A DNA stretch of 64,000 bases from assembly GCA_019420305.1 (NCBI GenBank), contig JAHZHL010000034.1:1-64000 (forward strand), written 5' to 3'. Both the position numbers and the translations under genes were made by a program. This DNA comes from Bacillota bacterium (GTDB lineage: Bacteria; Bacillota; Clostridia; Peptostreptococcales; Anaerovoracaceae). How positions within the stretch are numbered: the stretch's first letter is position 1; every line of letters begins with the position of its first letter. Below are positions 50,127 to 58,968 of the stretch, piece after piece. The notes under the pieces were generated by a model. It was not told the origin of the DNA. It was given only the letters and a program-made list of their open reading frames with translations, and did not search any database.

Positions 50127-50798
50127 TTACCATAATCGATCTTCATCAATTCCAATATCTGCGATTACTATTTCACCACAGTACTTCTGGGCAAAAGGCT
50201 GGAGGTGAATCGGCTTTTTGTTGTGAAAGGTAATAGTTATAGAAGCTTCGACCGCGTTGGGATCGATCTGCGAAATTCGCGTGGCATCACCGTTTAGTCC
50301 GGAAGGGATATCCAGAGAGCAGACAAGAGCCTTATCTTTAAACTGGTTGATAAAGGCCGCCGCTTTCAGAGCATTCGGGCGCAGCTTTCCATGAAAGCCG
50401 GTGCCATAGATCGCGTCGATTAAAATGTCCTGTCTTCCGGGAATTTTCATAAACGGAGACTCTGTGACGGTCATATCAATAATCGGTACATCCGGGTCGA
50501 GCCGGTTAAAATTCGTGATCGCGTCTTCAGACGCGGGATTTCCGTCAACGAGGACAATCGTGGTATCACTTCCGGCTTCCTTCAGCTTTCTGGCAACAAC
50601 AAAACCATCACCTCCATTATTTCCCTTCCCACAGAAAAGAATCGCTTTTGTTCCGGAAATCTCCCGGCCGTATGCTTCACAGATTTTTTCAAAGGCGGCA
50701 GTCCCGGCATTTTCCATCATCTGATAATAGGAAAGGCCGGCGGCATCGGCTCTTTTTTCGAGAATTTTCATCTGTCCGCAGGTAACAAATTTCATCAT
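50127..50798 (-). CDS. nnrE: NAD(P)H-hydrate epimerase
   Basis: A 223-residue YjeF N-terminal-domain protein that epimerises damaged NAD(P)H hydrates for repair. Landmarks: MMENAGTAAFEKI near the start, FCGKGNNGGDGFVVARKL, DAIYGTGFHGKLR and SLDIPSGLNGD. It is the stand-alone epimerase; the dehydratase (NnrD) domain often fused to it is absent and not in the window. It lies 12 bases after the phosphohexomutase gene and is probably co-transcribed. Confidence 0.92.
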   Translation of the reverse strand: MMKFVTCGQMKILEKRADAAGLSYYQMMENAGTAAFEKICEAYGREISGTKAILFCGKGNNGGDGFVVARKLKEAGSDTTIVLVDGNPASEDAITNFNRLDPDVPIIDMTVTESPFMKIPGRQDILIDAIYGTGFHGKLRPNALKAAAFINQFKDKALVCSLDIPSGLNGDATRISQIDPNAVEASITITFHNKKPIHLQPFAQKYCGEIVIADIGIDEDRLW

Positions 50799-50810
50799 TC
50801 GTATGCCCTC

Positions 50811-52373
50811 CTAACGCTCTTTGAGTGGAGAGAGATCCAGCTTTTCATAGCCGGATAAAAATGAAGCGATCGCATCCGCAATTTTTTGGCATCCTCCATC
50901 CTGCTCCGATTCAATATTTAAAGGAAGGATGGGGTCATGCAGCGATTTTCTGAGAAGGCACCAGCCTCCGTCGAAAGCGATACGGACGCCCTCATAGTTC
51001 GGCGATACGATTTCCATCTCCGGGTGCTGTTCCGCGTACTCTGTAAGCGACTGGAGAACAGAATCTCCATAGCTGCTGAAATCAGACGTCAGAATGGGTA
51101 TCCGGATTTCTACCGCTTCAGCGGGTTCTTTGAGATCGGAAATCAGCGCATCCAGTGTCTTTCCTTCGAGATGGAGCCTGGCTGTTTTAATTACAATTTT
51201 TGTTGCCAGATACGCGCCGTCATCCAGAAAATAGTTTTCTTTCAGAGCCGCGTGCCCTGATGTTTCGATCGCAAGCTGGCAGTCAACTCCTTCTTTATTC
51301 AGCTCGATGGCCTTATTGATAACATTTTTATATCCACGTTTGAAACGCAGATGTTTTAATCCCAGTTTTTCCTCCAGGAAAACAGAAAGAGGATCGCTGG
51401 TTATACTATCAGTAACAACTGTGCTGCCGGGATGATCCTCTGCAATCAGAGCCGCGGCCAGAGCGACGATCCCATTGCGGGCGATTTCTCTGCCCCGGTG
51501 ATCAACAGCGGCTGAACGATCCACATCTGTGTCAAAAATAAGACCGAGATCCGCGCCGCTGCTCAATGTCTGCAGGGCGGCTGACTCCATCGCTTCCCGA
51601 TCTTCCGGATTCGGAGCATGATTGGGAAAGTCCCCGTCAGGTTCAAGATACTGGCTGCAACTGATATCTGCCCCGAGAGGCGCCAGGACTTTTTTCGCAT
51701 AGAAGCCGCCGCTTCCGTTTCCCGCGTCCACGACAATTTTCAGACCGGACAAAGGCTTTTCAAATTCCTGCGGGTGGTTGACGCCATTTCGGATTAGCGT
51801 ACGCAGATGCCCGCAGTAAGTATCCATCAGGTCGATGTCTTCGGAAGGATATGTTTTTTGCCCATAATGCAGGAACTGGCGGTCTGTAAACGCCGGAGCC
51901 CCAAGCGCCGCGAGGTGCGTGTCAGACTGGGCAGTTTCAATAATCCATGTGATATCGCTTTTATTGAGTCCGCCGGATTTATCAAAAAATTTAAAACCAT
52001 TCCGGTTATAAGGAAGATGGCTTGCGGTAATCATGATTGCTCCGTCACAGTCATATTCTGGGAAGACCGTTGACATGAACATTGCAGGCGTGGAGGCGAG
52101 ACCGGCATCCAGTATACGAACGCCGTAGGGGCCAAGTCCCATAATCAGACCGTGTTTTAGAAGCTTGGCGGAAAGCCGTGGATCGTGGCCGATAGAAATT
52201 GTAAGGGATTCAGCGGGTTTTCCTGTTTTTTCGCACAGCCACAGGAGATACCCTCCCGCGAGACGCGAAGCCTCCTCATCGGTCAGATTGGGAAGCTCTC
52301 CCGGCACTCCGGTAAGTGAGATTCCGCGGATATCGCTTCCGTTTTGCAGCAATTTATAGTCGAATTCAGACAT
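50811..52373 (-). CDS. Phosphomannomutase/phosphoglucomutase family protein
   Basis: A 520-residue alpha-D-phosphohexomutase. The catalytic phosphoserine loop is ITASHLPYNRNGFKFF, the magnesium loop FDTDVDRSAAVD and the sugar-binding loop IETSGHAALKEN. Four-domain order is normal, with IGHDPRLSAKLL near the N-terminus. It interconverts 1- and 6-phosphates of mannose or glucose, feeding nucleotide-sugar synthesis. Which sugar is preferred cannot be decided. GAAGGAGAGAAAC-type purines precede the ATG on the coding strand. Confidence 0.92.
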   Translation of the reverse strand: MSEFDYKLLQNGSDIRGISLTGVPGELPNLTDEEASRLAGGYLLWLCEKTGKPAESLTISIGHDPRLSAKLLKHGLIMGLGPYGVRILDAGLASTPAMFMSTVFPEYDCDGAIMITASHLPYNRNGFKFFDKSGGLNKSDITWIIETAQSDTHLAALGAPAFTDRQFLHYGQKTYPSEDIDLMDTYCGHLRTLIRNGVNHPQEFEKPLSGLKIVVDAGNGSGGFYAKKVLAPLGADISCSQYLEPDGDFPNHAPNPEDREAMESAALQTLSSGADLGLIFDTDVDRSAAVDHRGREIARNGIVALAAALIAEDHPGSTVVTDSITSDPLSVFLEEKLGLKHLRFKRGYKNVINKAIELNKEGVDCQLAIETSGHAALKENYFLDDGAYLATKIVIKTARLHLEGKTLDALISDLKEPAEAVEIRIPILTSDFSSYGDSVLQSLTEYAEQHPEMEIVSPNYEGVRIAFDGGWCLLRKSLHDPILPLNIESEQDGGCQKIADAIASFLSGYEKLDLSPLKER

Positions 52374-52527
52374 TGTTTCTCTCCTTATATATGAACGTTT
52401 TAGTTATTTTATGGATTTAAGATAGATTTAGCTTCCATGTCCATAAATTTATTATAAAAGAAAACAGACTCTTAGGAAAGAAAATTTTAGCAGATTAAGA
52501 GAAAAGAAGGTAAATAGATTCCGGAAA

Positions 52528-52561
52528 CAAAAAATGAAAAGGCGGAGCCGGATCCGGCTCC
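52528..52561 (-). terminator. Terminator of the small membrane protein gene
   Basis: The 18-base palindrome GGAGCCGGATCCGGCTCC (52544-52561) is followed on the minus strand by CCTTTTCATTTTTTG. Confidence 0.65.
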
Positions 52562-52565
52562 GGAT

Positions 52566-52955
52566 TTAAGACTCAGACCGATCCGGCTTTGTGGTTATTT
52601 CCCCAAATCCTTTAGAAATAAAGGCAAGGGCGAGACACAGCACGAACCAGAGAAGCGTAAACAGCGGACAGATTTGCCCCAGGATATTTCCCGGAAGAAG
52701 GGAATAGTCCCATACGTTCCATCCATACCATAAATTCACAATCAGTCCTACGCAGAATTCATAAATCGTAATGACAAGCGCTCCTCCCGCAGACTTAAGC
52801 AGAAGAGGCGCTTCACGAAACGGCCGCTCCAAATGGTACAAAGTCAGAAGACAGGCTCCGCCGGTCAGCATCATGGTCCAATGGGTGTAACCTCGGAATA
52901 AGAGTTCCAGCATACCGTAACCCAGAGAACCGACTAAAAAAATGATTACATTCAT
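52566..52955 (-). CDS. Small four-helix membrane protein, putative ABC-transporter permease (CmpB-type) family
   Basis: A 129-residue membrane protein with four hydrophobic helices and the motifs LELLFRGYTHWTMMLTGG and NLWYGWNVWDYS, typical of the family annotated as putative ABC transporter permease (ABC_trans_CmpB). No ATPase gene is nearby and the transport role of the family is unproven. It ends before a palindromic terminator. Confidence 0.8.
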   Translation of the reverse strand: MNVIIFLVGSLGYGMLELLFRGYTHWTMMLTGGACLLTLYHLERPFREAPLLLKSAGGALVITIYEFCVGLIVNLWYGWNVWDYSLLPGNILGQICPLFTLLWFVLCLALAFISKGFGEITTKPDRSES

Positions 52956-53071
52956 ACTTTTATTATCTGCGGCAGAAGGCGAAATACTCGTGGTATAATC
53001 TGTTTTTCATTCTGGATGGAATTTTAAAGACGTGATATAATAAAAACAAATTCTGTGAGGAGGAATTGTAC

Positions 53072-53440
53072 ATGAAGTTTGATATGTATCATAGCTGTAT
53101 TACGGTTCTTGATTTGGAAAAATCCATCCGGTTTTATAAAGAAGCGCTGGGACTCGCGCCGGTGAGAACCATTGAAGCGGAAGACGGATCCAGTAAAATC
53201 GTGTTTCTGGCATCAGAGGGAAATCCATGCCAGCTGGAGCTGACCTGGTACAGGAACAGAAAAAATCCTTATAATTTGGGAGATAATGAAATCCATATCG
53301 GATTTCGGACCGATAATTATGAAGAGGCGTTGGTGCACCATAGAGATATGGGTTGCGTCTGCTTTGAAAACGAGAAGTTTGGTGTTTATTTTATCGAAGA
53401 TCCAGATGGGTACTGGATGGAAATTGTTCCAGTCAGATAG
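53072..53440 (+). CDS. VOC superfamily protein (lactoylglutathione lyase-like)
   Basis: A 122-residue single-subunit VOC (glyoxalase/bleomycin-resistance) protein. Metal-ligand positions are visible: His in DMYHSCI, Glu in QLELTW, His in NEIHIGF and Glu in YWMEIVPV, so a glyoxalase I role is possible. The start at 53072 follows GAGGAGGAATT; the ATG two codons upstream overlaps the ribosome binding site spacing. Transcribed alone. Confidence 0.88.
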   Translation: MKFDMYHSCITVLDLEKSIRFYKEALGLAPVRTIEAEDGSSKIVFLASEGNPCQLELTWYRNRKNPYNLGDNEIHIGFRTDNYEEALVHHRDMGCVCFENEKFGVYFIEDPDGYWMEIVPVR

Positions 53441-53475
53441 TTTCGATGCCAACTCTTTTTAAAAAATTTAAAACC

Positions 53476-53521
53476 CTCCTATAAAATTGAGAGAAAGAGT
53501 AATTCTAACAATGTATAGGAG
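53476..53521. repeat. Inverted repeat covering the ribosome binding site of the recombinase gene
   Basis: CTCCTATA (53476-53483) and TATAGGAG (53514-53521) are complementary. The right arm contains the AGGAG ribosome binding site of the recombinase, so the RNA hairpin could hide it, or the repeat may be an operator. Confidence 0.5.
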
Positions 53522-53529
53522 TTTTTTTT

Positions 53530-54126
53530 ATGCACAACATACTTTACGGATATGTGAGAGTCTCTACGAAGGAACAGTGTGAGGACAGGCAGATCCTCGC
53601 GCTCACACGGTTTTCTGTGAAAAAAGAGAATTTATATCTGGATAAGCTGAGCGGAAAGGATTTTAATCGTCCGCAATATAAAAAGCTGATGCGAAAACTG
53701 AGACCCGGAGATACTTTGGCAATCCCGTCCATTGACAGACTTGGGCGGGATTACGAAGAAATTCAAAATCAGTGGCGCATTATAACGAAAGAGAAACATG
53801 CGGATATTGTAGTTCTGGATATGCCTCTTCTGGATACCCGTAAGTCGGGGAAGGATCTGACCGGAACTTTTATTGCGGATCTGGTACTCCAGATTCTATC
53901 CTATGTAGCGCAGACGGAACGGGAAAAAATTCGGCAGAGGCAGAAAGAGGGAATCGCGGCGGCCCAACTGAGGGGCGTCCGGTTTGGAAGACCCAGAAAG
54001 CCAATTCCCCTGGAATTCGAGTATTTGAAACGGCAGTGGGAAACCCGGAATATCAGCTCCAGAGAAGCAGCGCGCCGTTTGGATATTTCTCAGGACACGT
54101 TTTTGCGGTGGGTTCACGGAAAATAA
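53530..54126 (+). CDS. Serine recombinase (resolvase/invertase family)
   Basis: A 198-residue small serine recombinase. The catalytic domain (~1-140) has YGYVRVST with the nucleophilic Ser, IPSIDRLGRDYEEI with the conserved Arg residues, and the long E-helix (IADLVLQILSYVAQTEREKIRQRQKEG). A Hin-type helix-turn-helix follows (~160-198, SSREAARRLDISQDTFLRWV). It could resolve or invert DNA. Direct repeats downstream and an inverted repeat over its ribosome binding site might be target or control sites. No transposase or phage genes adjoin it. Confidence 0.88.
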   Translation: MHNILYGYVRVSTKEQCEDRQILALTRFSVKKENLYLDKLSGKDFNRPQYKKLMRKLRPGDTLAIPSIDRLGRDYEEIQNQWRIITKEKHADIVVLDMPLLDTRKSGKDLTGTFIADLVLQILSYVAQTEREKIRQRQKEGIAAAQLRGVRFGRPRKPIPLEFEYLKRQWETRNISSREAARRLDISQDTFLRWVHGK

Positions 54127-54155
54127 CAGCCGGGGATAAAGACTGAGAAATTGGA

Positions 54156-54201
54156 AGGAAAATGTAGGAAATTCCGTTCTCCTAAAATCAGGAAAATGTA
54201 G
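54156..54201. repeat. Direct repeat pair downstream of the recombinase gene
   Basis: AGGAAAATGTAG occurs at 54156-54167 and 54190-54201, 34 bases apart, in a ~300-base gene-free stretch (54127-54423) in which I see no other feature except a terminator. Confidence 0.4.
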
Positions 54202-54366
54202 AGAATCTCTGCAGTTCCATACAGGACTATTTTAGCTGATTTTTTCGACAGAATGATTTCATATCCTATTATACAGCTTCTGAACGAAAATGTCTGCTTT
54301 ATCGTGCGGGGAGAAAGGGGTATGATATGAGATAAAAGTGTGATGGTTGTAAAAATTTGTGTGTAT

Positions 54367-54409
54367 TGTAGAAAAGAAGGAGCTGCTGCGATCTTGCGGA
54401 CAGCTCCTT
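54367..54409 (-). terminator. Terminator of the mazG-larE cluster
   Basis: AAGGAGCTG (54377-54385) pairs with CAGCTCCTT (54401-54409). The minus strand continues CTTTTCTAC. Confidence 0.7.
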
Positions 54410-54423
54410 TCCGACTCCTGCGG

Positions 54424-54816
54424 TTACCGGTTGGATTTGACCTCTTTTTCTTTCTGTTTAATCTGTTCCCACAGATCCAGACCTTCTTCTACGGAAGAAA
54501 CTTTTATATCGCCGAAAACATGGGGGTGGCGGCGGATCATTTTTTCATTGACTCCGTTGATAACGTCTTCAATGGTGAAACGCCCTTCCTCGGCAGCGAT
54601 CTGGGCGTGCATAACCACCTGCAGCAGGACATCTCCCAGCTCTTCACACAGGTTGGCGTCATCCTTTTTATCAATCGCTTCCAGGACTTCACCGGTTTCC
54701 TCTACCAGACATTCTTTCAGGCTTTCATGAGTCTGTTTTCTGTCCCAGGGACAGCCGTTTTCACTGCGCAGCGCAGCGATGGTCGCGACAAATTCATCAA
54801 ATTTTTCCATTTTCAT
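54424..54816 (-). CDS. mazG: MazG family nucleotide pyrophosphohydrolase
   Basis: A 130-residue single MazG domain that hydrolyses nucleoside triphosphates to monophosphates, often for nucleotide-pool cleaning. Landmarks: CPWDRKQTHESLKECLVEETGEVLEAID with the EExxE metal site, EELGDVLLQVVMHAQIA with ExxD, and RRHPHVFGD. E. coli MazG has two such domains; this is the short form. It lies 6 bases after larE, at the end of the leftward cluster. Confidence 0.92.
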   Translation of the reverse strand: MKMEKFDEFVATIAALRSENGCPWDRKQTHESLKECLVEETGEVLEAIDKKDDANLCEELGDVLLQVVMHAQIAAEEGRFTIEDVINGVNEKMIRRHPHVFGDIKVSSVEEGLDLWEQIKQKEKEVKSNR

Positions 54817-54822
54817 AACCTC

Positions 54823-55635
54823 TTATTCTTCAATTTCCTCATTCAGACTTCCCATACGGTAGCCGGCCAGATCCAGAGTTACATATAAAAAACCGAACTC
54901 CTTCAGACGCTCATTTACCAGATCCATAAGCCCGAGATCAAAGAAATCGCCGCGGGCCTCAGGCAGCACCTCAATTCTTGCCAGCGTTCCGTGGTGGCGC
55001 ACCCGAACCTGACGAAATCCTAGATCCTGCAGAAGAGATTCCGCCCGGTAGATTGCCGTCAGTTTTTCTTTCGTAATGGTCTCTCCGTAAGGAATACGCG
55101 AAGCGAGACAGGCAAAGGCGGGCTTGTCCCAGATATCGCCTCCCAGTTCCTTCAACCCTCTGCGGACTTCTTTTTTTGTCAGCCCCGCTTCCTTCAGCGG
55201 ACTGGCGATTGAAAGCTCTTCCAGCGCCTTTCGCCCGGGCCGATAGTCGGAAACATCGTCCAGATTGGTACCGTCCGCGACTACCGCTCCTGGAAGCCGC
55301 GCGCGCATCTCGTCTACCACTTTCCCAAAAAGGGTTTTTTTACAAATATAACAGCGATCCGGCGGGTTATGGGAAAAGGAGGAAAAAATTTCCTCTCCCA
55401 GCTCCAGGACAAAATGGCGTATCCCCTCCTTTTTGCAGAGCTCTTGGGCATAGCGGATTTCGTCCGGAGCAAAATTAGGCGCGGAAATCGTAACGGCAGA
55501 CACGTTTTCTCCCAGCACCTTTTTGGCAAACAGCAGAAGAAAGGTACTGTCAACCCCGCCGGAAAAGGAAACCGCAATCTCCCCGTATTCCTTGAGTCGG
55601 CGTTCCAGAGCCTGCAGTTTCTCTCTATACTCCAT
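54823..55635 (-). CDS. larE: ATP-dependent sacrificial sulfur transferase LarE
   Basis: A 270-residue PP-loop enzyme. SFSGGVDSTFLL is the ATP-binding loop, and CYICKKTLF, DGTNLDDVSDYRPG and FACLASRIPYGE follow. The Cys of ACLASRIPY corresponds to the sacrificial Cys of LarE, which donates its sulfur to build the nickel-pincer cofactor of lactate racemase. LarA, LarB and LarC are not in the window. The 3' end of the HD-domain gene overlaps its start by 11 bases, indicating coupled translation. Confidence 0.9.
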   Translation of the reverse strand: MEYREKLQALERRLKEYGEIAVSFSGGVDSTFLLLFAKKVLGENVSAVTISAPNFAPDEIRYAQELCKKEGIRHFVLELGEEIFSSFSHNPPDRCYICKKTLFGKVVDEMRARLPGAVVADGTNLDDVSDYRPGRKALEELSIASPLKEAGLTKKEVRRGLKELGGDIWDKPAFACLASRIPYGETITKEKLTAIYRAESLLQDLGFRQVRVRHHGTLARIEVLPEARGDFFDLGLMDLVNERLKEFGFLYVTLDLAGYRMGSLNEEIEE

Positions 55636-56188
55636 ATTCGTTCACCTGCTGTTCACTCTGCTGCATGGCACAAATGGTTTCTTTGAACAGTTCGTCCAGT
55701 TCCCATCCCAGCATTTCGGCTCCCTGGCGGATGACGTCGCGGGAACAGCCCGCGGCAAATTTCTTGTCTTTAAATTTCTTTTTCAGAGATTTTATCTCCA
55801 TGCCCTGAACGCTTTTGGAAGGACGCATCAGAGCGTAGGCTCCGATCAGCCCGGTCAGCTCGTCGACGGCGAAGAGAATTTTTTCCATTTGGTGTTCCGG
55901 CTGGATATCGCTGCACAGACCATAGCCATGGGAACATACGGAACGGATAAAATCATCGTCCAGTCCCGCGTCCTTTAACAGTTCCGGAGCTTTCTGGCAG
56001 TGTTCCTCGGGATACATTTCAAAATCAATATCATGGAGCAGACCGACAAGCCCCCAGTATTCCGGATCATATCCGTATTTTTCGGCGAAATAGCGCATAA
56101 CCGCTTCCACTGTAAGCCCGTGCCGAATATGAAAATCCTCCTTGTTATATTGTTTCAGCAGAGTAAGTGCATCTTCTCTTGTAATCAT
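55625..56188 (-). CDS. HD-domain hydrolase
   Basis: A 187-residue HD-superfamily phosphohydrolase: the first His in RHGLTVEAVMRYFAEKYG, the HD pair in GLLHDIDFEMYPEEH, a later His in CSHGYG and Asp in AVDELTGLIGAYAL. The substrate is unknown. The start at 56188 follows AAGGAGGTACG; an upstream in-frame ATG at 56314 lies inside the transporter gene and is not used. Part of the leftward cluster transporter-HD-larE-mazG. Confidence 0.87.
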   Translation of the reverse strand: MITREDALTLLKQYNKEDFHIRHGLTVEAVMRYFAEKYGYDPEYWGLVGLLHDIDFEMYPEEHCQKAPELLKDAGLDDDFIRSVCSHGYGLCSDIQPEHQMEKILFAVDELTGLIGAYALMRPSKSVQGMEIKSLKKKFKDKKFAAGCSRDVIRQGAEMLGWELDELFKETICAMQQSEQQVNEYGV

Positions 56189-56201
56189 AAAGCGTACCTC
56201 C

Positions 56202-57116
56202 TTATTTTGAGTCTTCTGCGGCTTCCCGTTCTGTTTTAGACGGCAGCTGCGCGATAATAATGGCCGCGAACATGAGAACGCATCCTGCGAGCTCTCTGGG
56301 AGCAAGCTGCTCATGCAGGATAATCGCGCCCGCGATGGCGGCGAAGACCGATTCCAGGCTCAGCAGCAGGGACGCTACAGTCGGATCGGTATGTTTCTGA
56401 GCAAGAATCTGCAGCGTATAAGCGACGCCGCAGGAAAGAACTCCGGCATATAAAATCGGAATCCAACAGTCCAGAATCGCGGACCAGACCGGCGTTTCCG
56501 CCAGAAACATAGGAAAGAGGGAAAGAATCCCGCAGACAAAGAACTGGATGCAGGATAATGCTACGCCATCAGTTCTTGGTGCGAAATAATCGATCACCAG
56601 AATGTGGATAGAAAAGGCAAAGGCGCAAAGCAGCACCAGCAGATCGCCCCGACCCAGGGAAAGGCCATCCGTCATACACAGCAGATACAGACCGGCGACA
56701 GCAAGTATGACGCATAGCCAGACAATGGGCTTTACTTTTTTTCGGATAAAAACTCCAAGAATCGGAACCAGTACGATATAAAGAGCCGTGATAAATCCGG
56801 CTTTGCCGGCGGTGGTATATACCATGCCGATTTGCTGCAGAGAACTGGCCGCAAACAGGACAATTCCGCATAGGATACCGCCCAGCAGCAGTGTTTTCTT
56901 CCCTGCCTTTTTTTCAGCTTCCGTCAGTTCCGCATTTTTCTCTTTGGAAAAGAGAAAAATGACAGGAATTAAAACCAGCCCGCCAATTAAAGAACGAATT
57001 CCGTTAAAGGTGAAAGGACCGATATATTCCATGCCAGCGCGCTGCGCGACGAAGGATGATCCCCAGATTAACGCTGTCAAAAGCAGCATCAGATTACCTT
57101 GCAGTTTTTTGCCCAT
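56202..57116 (-). CDS. DMT/EamA family transporter
   Basis: A 304-residue membrane protein with ten hydrophobic helices in two EamA repeats (LLLTALIWGSSFVAQRAGMEY, then SIHILVIDYFAPRT and VAYTLQILAQKHTDPTVASLLLSLE-type second half). Members export or import amino acids, drugs or metabolites; the substrate is unknown. First gene of the leftward cluster, with the HD-domain gene starting 13 bases after its stop. Confidence 0.9.
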   Translation of the reverse strand: MGKKLQGNLMLLLTALIWGSSFVAQRAGMEYIGPFTFNGIRSLIGGLVLIPVIFLFSKEKNAELTEAEKKAGKKTLLLGGILCGIVLFAASSLQQIGMVYTTAGKAGFITALYIVLVPILGVFIRKKVKPIVWLCVILAVAGLYLLCMTDGLSLGRGDLLVLLCAFAFSIHILVIDYFAPRTDGVALSCIQFFVCGILSLFPMFLAETPVWSAILDCWIPILYAGVLSCGVAYTLQILAQKHTDPTVASLLLSLESVFAAIAGAIILHEQLAPRELAGCVLMFAAIIIAQLPSKTEREAAEDSK

Positions 57117-57301
57117 AAAACCGTCCTCTTTCCACTAAAGCTGTATTTATTCTACCGAGTTTCACGGAAAGTTGCAAGAGGGAGAGGCGGATTGCATAGT
57201 GGATCAAATCGGGCATTCTCATATTTGGAATCTGTACTTCCATTCTTCGCTATGTTACAATGATCTCGTATGTGAAAATATTTTGAAAATGATGGGAACG
57301 G

Positions 57302-58426
57302 ATGAATAAAATGACAGTACAGGAATTACAGGAACGGATTTTTCAGATAAAACCGTTGGATGAAAAAGCGATGGAAGAGGCAAAAGTCCGGCAGGATGCT
57401 CTGGCAAAACCGCCGGGGAGCCTGGGGCTTTTAGAGGATATTTCCATACAGATGGCTGGAATCACCGGTTCGGTGAAAAATGAGATCAAAAAGCACTGTG
57501 TAGTGGTGATGTGCGCGGATAACGGCGTAGTGGAGGAAAATATCGCCTCCGCTCCTCAGAGCGTTACCTTGGCTCAGACCATCAACTTTACCAGAAGACT
57601 GACTGGAGTCGGAGCTTTGGCAGAGAGCTTTGACAGCGACCTTCTGATCGTAGACGTGGGGATCAACGGTAAGGTGCCGGAAGGGCTTTACACAAAGGAA
57701 CCTTTCTCCGATACACATAAAATTGTAAACCGCAGAATCGCGGACGGAACGAAGAACCTGGCAAAGGAAGATGCCATGAGCCGGGAGCAGGCTCTCAGAG
57801 CGATTGAAATCGGCCTTGAAATGGCAGAGGCGGTAAAGGCAGGCGGATACAGCGTGTTCGGGATCGGTGAGATGGGAATTGGAAACACCACCACAAGCGC
57901 GGCCATTTTATCCGCTGTTACCGGTCAGCCCGCCGCGAAAACGGTAGGAAAAGGCGGAGGTGTCGTGGACAGCAGCTTTGCCCGCAAAAAAGAAATTGTA
58001 GACAAAGCATTAGAAAAATGCGGCGGAAAGGATATTCTGACAATTCTTTCCCAGGTGGGAGGTTTTGATATCGCGGCTATGGCGGGAGCCTTTATCGGAG
58101 CGGCGATTCACAGAATTCCGGTTGTGATCGACGGGTACATATCCGCGGTGGCGGCGCTGACAGCGGCAGAGCTTGCGCCGGCCTGCAAAAGTTATATGTT
58201 CGCGTCCCATAAGTCTTACGAACAGGGATACAATCTGGCGATTGAGGCTCTGGGGCTGACGCCGTATCTGCATATGAAAATGCGCCTGGGAGAAGGCAGC
58301 GGATGTCCTCTGGCCTTTAAAATTATGGAAGGAGCCTGCGGCGTGATGAACCGTATGGCAACCTTCGCGGAGGCGGAGATTAATGACGATTATCTGGAAG
58401 AAATCCGTAAAGGAGATTGTTTTTAA
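57302..58426 (+). CDS. cobT: Nicotinate-nucleotide:dimethylbenzimidazole phosphoribosyltransferase
   Basis: A 374-residue CobT that makes alpha-ribazole phosphate for the lower ligand of cobalamin. Landmarks: AKPPGSLGLLEDI near the N-terminus, CADNGVVEENIASAPQSVT, GIGEMGIGNTTTSAAI, GKGGGVVD and the C-terminal RLGEGSGCPLAF with the catalytic Glu. First gene of the cobalamin operon. Its stop overlaps the cobU start (TAATG). No cobalamin riboswitch was recognised upstream (57117-57301). Confidence 0.95.
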   Translation: MNKMTVQELQERIFQIKPLDEKAMEEAKVRQDALAKPPGSLGLLEDISIQMAGITGSVKNEIKKHCVVVMCADNGVVEENIASAPQSVTLAQTINFTRRLTGVGALAESFDSDLLIVDVGINGKVPEGLYTKEPFSDTHKIVNRRIADGTKNLAKEDAMSREQALRAIEIGLEMAEAVKAGGYSVFGIGEMGIGNTTTSAAILSAVTGQPAAKTVGKGGGVVDSSFARKKEIVDKALEKCGGKDILTILSQVGGFDIAAMAGAFIGAAIHRIPVVIDGYISAVAALTAAELAPACKSYMFASHKSYEQGYNLAIEALGLTPYLHMKMRLGEGSGCPLAFKIMEGACGVMNRMATFAEAEINDDYLEEIRKGDCF

Positions 58427-58956
58427 TGAACCTGTTTATCAGCGGCGGCTGCAAAAACGGCAAATCTTTTTTTGCTCAGGAGGAAGCGAAAAAACAGGCA
58501 GAGGAAAAGGGCGTGCCTCTGTATTATCTGGCGACCATGATCCCTGCGGATGACGAGGACAGAGCCAGGATAAAGAGGCATCTGGCCGAGCGGGATGGCT
58601 GGGGGTTTACAACCATTGAACAGGGGCGGAATATCTGCGGCGCGTTGGAAAAGGGAGAGCCGGAGGGCGTTTTTCTATTGGACAGTGTGACGGCCCTCTT
58701 GTCAAATGAGATGTTTCTCCCTTCCGGAGAGGCAGATCTGGAAGCTCCGGCAAGAGTTTGTGAAGAACTCAGGACCTTTGCCCGGCGGACAGGGAGTACG
58801 GTGTTCGTATCGGACTTTATCTATTCGGACGCGCTGCGGTACGATTCTCTGACCGAAGCGTATCGAAAGGGCCTTGCCTTGTGTGACAGAGCGCTGGCCC
58901 AGGTATGCGATCAGGTGGTGGAAGTATGTTATGGAAACCGGTACTTTTTTAAGTAG
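58426..58956 (+). CDS. cobU: Adenosylcobinamide kinase / adenosylcobinamide-phosphate guanylyltransferase
   Basis: A 176-residue CobU that phosphorylates adenosylcobinamide and adds GMP. The P-loop is ISGGCKNGKSFFA and the second nucleotide motif FLLDSVTALLSNEMF. The start at 58426 overlaps the cobT stop and follows AAAGGAG; the ORF could begin three codons earlier inside cobT. CobU proteins usually end in a YR..N/AD-like GIVP region, which here is replaced by YSDALRYDSLTEAYRKGL. The short CobU-like gene downstream has a GIVP motif. Confidence 0.9.
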   Translation: MNLFISGGCKNGKSFFAQEEAKKQAEEKGVPLYYLATMIPADDEDRARIKRHLAERDGWGFTTIEQGRNICGALEKGEPEGVFLLDSVTALLSNEMFLPSGEADLEAPARVCEELRTFARRTGSTVFVSDFIYSDALRYDSLTEAYRKGLALCDRALAQVCDQVVEVCYGNRYFFK

Positions 58957-58968
58957 AAGGGGGCGGAA

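Noticed and set aside
57117..57301. Possible cobalamin riboswitch upstream of cobT
   Set aside because: No B12-box-like conserved core or extended paired structure could be recognised in the 185-base gap.
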